Assembly: GCA_039636865.1 (NCBI GenBank)
Contig: CP144172.1
Coordinates: forward strand, 124,001 to 188,000
From: Dermatophilaceae bacterium Sec6.4
Lineage (GTDB): Bacteria > Actinomycetota > Actinomycetes > Actinomycetales > Dermatophilaceae
Reading direction: 5' to 3'
DNA: 64,000 nucleotides
Numbering within the stretch: position 1 is the first letter of the stretch; the number at the start of each line of letters is the position of its first letter. Shown here one piece after another: positions 60,836 through 64,000 of this stretch. A program made the position numbers and the translations under genes. The notes beneath the pieces were generated by a model. It ran no database searches, was not told the DNA's origin, and saw only the letters and a program-made list of their open reading frames with translations.

Positions 60836-63679
60836 ATGGGATACGTGGACGAACTCGTGAGGCGCCTCAGCGCAGCCGGCCTGCACGCTCGCAGTGATTC
60901 CCTCACTCGGTCGCTCTACACCTCTGACGCCTCGCTCTACCGCGTCGCTCCGCTGGCAGTGGCCTTCCCCCGTGACGCCGAGCAGGTGCGGGCAGCGTAC
61001 GGCGTCGCACGCGACCTCGGCGTGCCGCTCACCACTCGCGGCGCGGGCACCTCGATCGCCGGCAACTCCATCGGCGCCGGCCTGGTGCTCGACTTCTCCC
61101 GTCACCTGAACAAGATCATCTCGATCGACCCGACCGCGCAGACCGCCATCGTGCAGCCGGGCGTCGTACAGAACGACCTGCAGGTCGCGGCTGCAATACA
61201 CGGGTTGCGTTTCGGACCCGACCCCTCCACCTCAAGCCGCTGCACGATCGGCGGGATGCTCGGCAACAACGCCTGCGGCTCACGGACCCTCAGCTACGGC
61301 CGCACGGTCGACAACGTGACGGGCCTGCGCGGCTTCTGGGGCACCGGCGAGCCGTTCGACCTGGTCAGCAACGGGGCACGGGCCACCGGACCTGCACCCG
61401 AGGCGCTGACCGCTCTCGGCGCGGATCACCTGGAGCTGATACGTACCTCGTTCGCGCGCTTCGGCCGCCAGGTCTCCGGGTACGCGATGGAGCACCTGCT
61501 GCCCGAGCGCGGCGTCGATCTGGCCCGATTCCTGGTCGGCTCCGAAGGCACGCTCGCGGTGATCACCGAGGCCACCGTCCGCCTTGTCCGCGACCCTGCG
61601 GTACGGGTGATGGTCGTCCTTGGGTACCCCGATATCGCCGCCGCCGGAGACGCATCGCCGGCTGTCCTCACGCATCACCCGACCGCATGCGAAGGGTTCG
61701 ACCAGCGGTTGCTGGATGTGTTGCACAGCCGCGGCGGCAGTTCGCCGCCGCTGCCCGACGGCCCCGCATGGCTCTTCACCGAGGTGTCCGGCGAGGACGC
61801 CGATGAGGTTCTCGCCCGCGCGCAGGCGCTCGCCGGTGATGCCGCGCTCGGTGCTCATTCATCCCTGGTGGTGACCGATATCGCCCAGGCCGCTGCGCTG
61901 TGGCGAATTCGGGCCGACGGAGCCGGCCTGGCGGGTCGCTCCCCCGCTGGCAAACCCGCGTGGCCCGGCTGGGAGGACGCCGCCGTACCGCCGGCCCGCC
62001 TCGGTGACTATCTGCGCGATTTCGAAAAGCTGGTGCAGTCCCACGGGCTGTCCAGCGCTCCGTACGGCCACTTCGGCGACGGTTGTATGCACGTACGGCT
62101 CGACATTCCGATCGATGCACCTGGTGGACCCGGCTACCTGCGGTCCTTCATGGTGGATGCCGCGAAACTCGTTGCCACCTATGGCGGCTCACTCTCCGGT
62201 GAGCACGGCGACGGTCGCGCGCGCAGCGAGCTACTACCGCTGATGTACTCGCCCGAGGTCATTGACCTCTTCGGCGCCGCCAAGGCGATCTGCGACCCGG
62301 ACAACCTGCTGAACCCGGGAGTGCTCGTCGACCCGGCGCCGCTGACCGCCGACCTGCGCTTCCCCGCTCGTAAGACCCCTACGCCGCTCGCCTTCGCCTG
62401 GACCGCTGACGGGGGCGATTTCAGTCAGGCCGTGCACCGCTGCACCGGCGTCGGTAAATGCCGCGCTGACAACACCGCCAGCGGTGGCGTGATGTGCCCG
62501 TCGTACCTGGCAACACGCGAGGAGAAGGATTCCACTCGCGGGCGCGCACGGGTGCTGCAGGAGATGCTCAACGGCTCGGTCGTGCAGGGCGGCTGGCGCT
62601 CACCGGAGGTGCACGACGCACTCGACCTGTGCCTCTCGTGCAAGGGCTGCGCGTCGGACTGCCCGACCGGGATCGACATGGCGTCCTACAAGGCCGAGGT
62701 CCTGCACCAGTCGTACAAGGGCCGACTGCGACCGGTATCGCACTACGTGCTCGGCCAACTGCCACGCTGGGTGCGTGCCGGCGCGCGGGTACCGCGAATC
62801 GCGAACATCGCACTGCGACTGGGTGACCGGGTCCCGCTCGCGAAGTCCGCAGTCGGCGTCGATTCCCGGCGCAGCATCCCCGCCATCGCCGCCGACCCGT
62901 TCCGCAGCTGGGCCCGCACGCACGACCTGGCGCCGTTCGATCCCGCGAGCAGCACCGGAAACGAGGTCGTGCTGCTGGTCGACACCTTCACGGACAACTT
63001 CTCCCCCGCCGTCGGTGCAGCCATGGTCGCGGTGCTCCGCGACGCGGGATACACGCCCAGGCTTCCCACGGCCTCAGGATGCTGCGGGTTGACCTGGATC
63101 TCCACCGGTCAGCTCGACGGCGCACGCAAGCAACTCGAGCGCACGATCGCGGGGCTCCTGCCGGCCGCGAGCGCCGGCGTGCCGATCGTCGGGATCGAGC
63201 CGTCGTGCACCGCGGTGTTGCGGCATGACGCAGCCGAACTGGTGCCGACCGCCGATGCGCGAGCTGTGCGTGATGCGACCGTCACTCTGGCCGAACTGCT
63301 CGCTCGCACGCCGGGCTGGACACCGCCGTCACTGGCCGGGGTGCGGGTGATCGCCCAGCCGCACTGCCACCACCACGCGGTGATGAGCTGGGCTGCCGAC
63401 GCCGCGCTGCTCGCAGACGCCGGCGCCGACGTTCAGCGCCTCGGCGGATGCTGCGGACTAGCAGGAAACTTCGGTGTCGAGAAGGGCCACTACGAGGTCT
63501 CTGTAGCGATCGCGGAGCAACAGCTCCTGCCCGCCGTACGCGCAGCACGGCCGGGCGATGTGGTGCTCGCGGACGGCTTCTCCTGCCGCACGCAACTGGA
63601 TGACCTGCTGGGCGCAATGCCGGACGGTACGTCTCGTGGGACACATCTGGCGGAACTACTGGCCGCCCACCTGCACTGA
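60836..63679 (+). CDS. FAD-linked oxidase fused to Fe-S/CCG domains (D-lactate/glycolate dehydrogenase type)
   Basis: 947 residues from the ATG at 60836. The N-terminal part (about 35-210) is the PCMH-type FAD domain with VPLTTRGAGTSIAGNSIGAGLVLDFSRHLNKI and CTIGGMLGNNACGSRTLSYGRT. The FAD-oxidase C domain follows (about 270-515: APYGHFGDGCMHVRLDIP, SGEHGDGRARSELLPLMY). A GlcF-like part then has CTGVGKCR and CLSCKGCASDCPTG iron-sulfur motifs and two CCG motifs, SGCCGLTW and GGCCGLAG. It fits a GlcD-GlcF fusion that oxidises a 2-hydroxy acid and feeds the quinone pool. The substrate (D-lactate, glycolate or 2-hydroxyglutarate) cannot be settled. Confidence 0.9.
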   Translation: MGYVDELVRRLSAAGLHARSDSLTRSLYTSDASLYRVAPLAVAFPRDAEQVRAAYGVARDLGVPLTTRGAGTSIAGNSIGAGLVLDFSRHLNKIISIDPTAQTAIVQPGVVQNDLQVAAAIHGLRFGPDPSTSSRCTIGGMLGNNACGSRTLSYGRTVDNVTGLRGFWGTGEPFDLVSNGARATGPAPEALTALGADHLELIRTSFARFGRQVSGYAMEHLLPERGVDLARFLVGSEGTLAVITEATVRLVRDPAVRVMVVLGYPDIAAAGDASPAVLTHHPTACEGFDQRLLDVLHSRGGSSPPLPDGPAWLFTEVSGEDADEVLARAQALAGDAALGAHSSLVVTDIAQAAALWRIRADGAGLAGRSPAGKPAWPGWEDAAVPPARLGDYLRDFEKLVQSHGLSSAPYGHFGDGCMHVRLDIPIDAPGGPGYLRSFMVDAAKLVATYGGSLSGEHGDGRARSELLPLMYSPEVIDLFGAAKAICDPDNLLNPGVLVDPAPLTADLRFPARKTPTPLAFAWTADGGDFSQAVHRCTGVGKCRADNTASGGVMCPSYLATREEKDSTRGRARVLQEMLNGSVVQGGWRSPEVHDALDLCLSCKGCASDCPTGIDMASYKAEVLHQSYKGRLRPVSHYVLGQLPRWVRAGARVPRIANIALRLGDRVPLAKSAVGVDSRRSIPAIAADPFRSWARTHDLAPFDPASSTGNEVVLLVDTFTDNFSPAVGAAMVAVLRDAGYTPRLPTASGCCGLTWISTGQLDGARKQLERTIAGLLPAASAGVPIVGIEPSCTAVLRHDAAELVPTADARAVRDATVTLAELLARTPGWTPPSLAGVRVIAQPHCHHHAVMSWAADAALLADAGADVQRLGGCCGLAGNFGVEKGHYEVSVAIAEQQLLPAVRAARPGDVVLADGFSCRTQLDDLLGAMPDGTSRGTHLAELLAAHLH

Positions 63680-63692
63680 TCGACCTCGCGAC

Positions 63693-63738
63693 GTTGGTAG
63701 CAGCCGCGCGCCCTCTCGAGCGCGTAGCTGCTACCAAC
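63693..63738. terminator. Long hairpin between the FAD/Fe-S dehydrogenase and E2 genes
   Basis: Twelve-base perfect arms GTTGGTAGCAGC and GCTGCTACCAAC, with CGCG/CGCG pairing further in. It fills the 64-base gap between two convergent genes, with no T-run. Confidence 0.85.
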
Positions 63739-63743
63739 TCGCC

Positions 63744-64000
63744 TCAGCCCCAGATAAGCGCGCGCGCCGGATCCTCCAACAGCGCGGCGATATCGGCCAG
63801 AAAGCGTGATCCCAGGTCGCCGTCGATCAACCGGTGGTCGAACGAGAGTGCCAACTGGGTGACCTGACGAGGCACGATCGTGTCGGTACCGTCGGCGGCG
63901 GTGACCACCCACGGCATCTTGCGAATCGCACCGAAGCACAGGATCGCGGCCTCACCGGGATTGATGATCGGAGTGCCCGTATCGACACCGAAGACCCCGA
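63744..64000 (-). CDS. Dihydrolipoamide acyltransferase (E2), C-terminal fragment
   Basis: Cut by the right edge of the window. 84 residues of the C-terminus are visible. They include [18 protein letters not shown] and [19 protein letters not shown], the E2 catalytic signature DHRxxDG, and end [14 protein letters not shown]2 transfers acyl groups from lipoyl to CoA in the pyruvate or branched-chain 2-oxo acid dehydrogenase complex. Which complex cannot be judged from this fragment. Its stop lies six bases from the hairpin that separates it from the convergent FAD/Fe-S gene. Confidence 0.93.
   Translation of the reverse strand, partial: GVFGVDTGTPIINPGEAAILCFGAIRKMPWVVTAADGTDTIVPRQVTQLALSFDHRLIDGDLGSRFLADIAALLEDPARALIWG

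Overview
The window is high-GC DNA with short gaps, many ATGA/GTGA start-stop overlaps, GTG starts, a short HU protein, an EtfD-like membrane Fe-S reductase and a CopD-CtaG fusion. This points to an actinobacterium, most likely a Micrococcales-type genome (a Dermacoccaceae-like relative is my guess, not shown). No phage, integrase, insertion sequence, CRISPR array or rRNA was seen. Most of the window is chromosomal metabolism and regulation, and the more unusual parts are small cassettes set into it.

Layout. 0-4.1 kb: glycerol use (IclR regulator, glpK, glpD). 4.2-6.5 kb: OmpR-type two-component system. 6.5-12.9 kb: two tRNA-Ser genes, an LCP cell-wall ligase, a cold-shock protein, a phosphotriesterase-like/acyl-CoA ligase operon, a small membrane protein and HU. 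13.0-14.6 kb: cysK-cysE. 14.7-18.2 kb: EtfD-like reductase and a cytochrome P450. 18.4-20.9 kb: a three-gene cassette (WXG100-like protein, unknown protein, alpha/beta hydrolase with a helical N-terminus). 20.9-25.3 kb: a TetR-controlled heterodimeric ABC exporter. 25.3-29.7 kb: alpha/beta hydrolase, dcd, NarL-type two-component system, a DUF4352 membrane protein and tRNA-Gly. 29.7-34.7 kb: PEBP protein, Fur-family regulator, a CutA-CYTH fusion, a P1 peptidase and an acyl-CoA dehydrogenase. 34.8-51.3 kb: aldose epimerase, a nine-gene rhamnose operon, a divergent LacI regulator and lutABC. 51.3-64.0 kb: thioredoxin/NHL protein, a solitary AbiEi/DUF559-type protein between related repeats, nitrilase, CopD-CtaG, a DinB-like protein, a MarR/MFS pair, a fused FAD/Fe-S dehydrogenase and the end of an E2 acyltransferase gene.

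How the genes fit together. The 35.8-51.3 kb block reads as a complete route from rhamnose to central metabolism. An ABC transporter (RhaTPQS) imports the sugar; mutarotase, isomerase and kinase lead to rhamnulose-1-phosphate; a fused aldolase/dehydrogenase gives DHAP plus lactaldehyde and oxidises the latter to lactate; LutABC takes L-lactate to pyruvate. The divergent LacI gene shares its upstream region with rhaT and is followed closely by lutABC. The same 12-bp palindrome core lies both at the rhaT promoter and at the rhaS start. GlpK/GlpD also feed DHAP.

Palindromic operator candidates can be placed at the TetR, MarR and LacI promoters and upstream of the acyl-CoA dehydrogenase. The best candidates for something little described are the WXG100-like/hydrolase cassette with a 7-bp tandem repeat between its last two genes, the CutA-CYTH fusion, and the AbiEi/DUF559 gene lying between two related 56-bp repeats. 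All functions are read from motifs and context only; no database search was possible.
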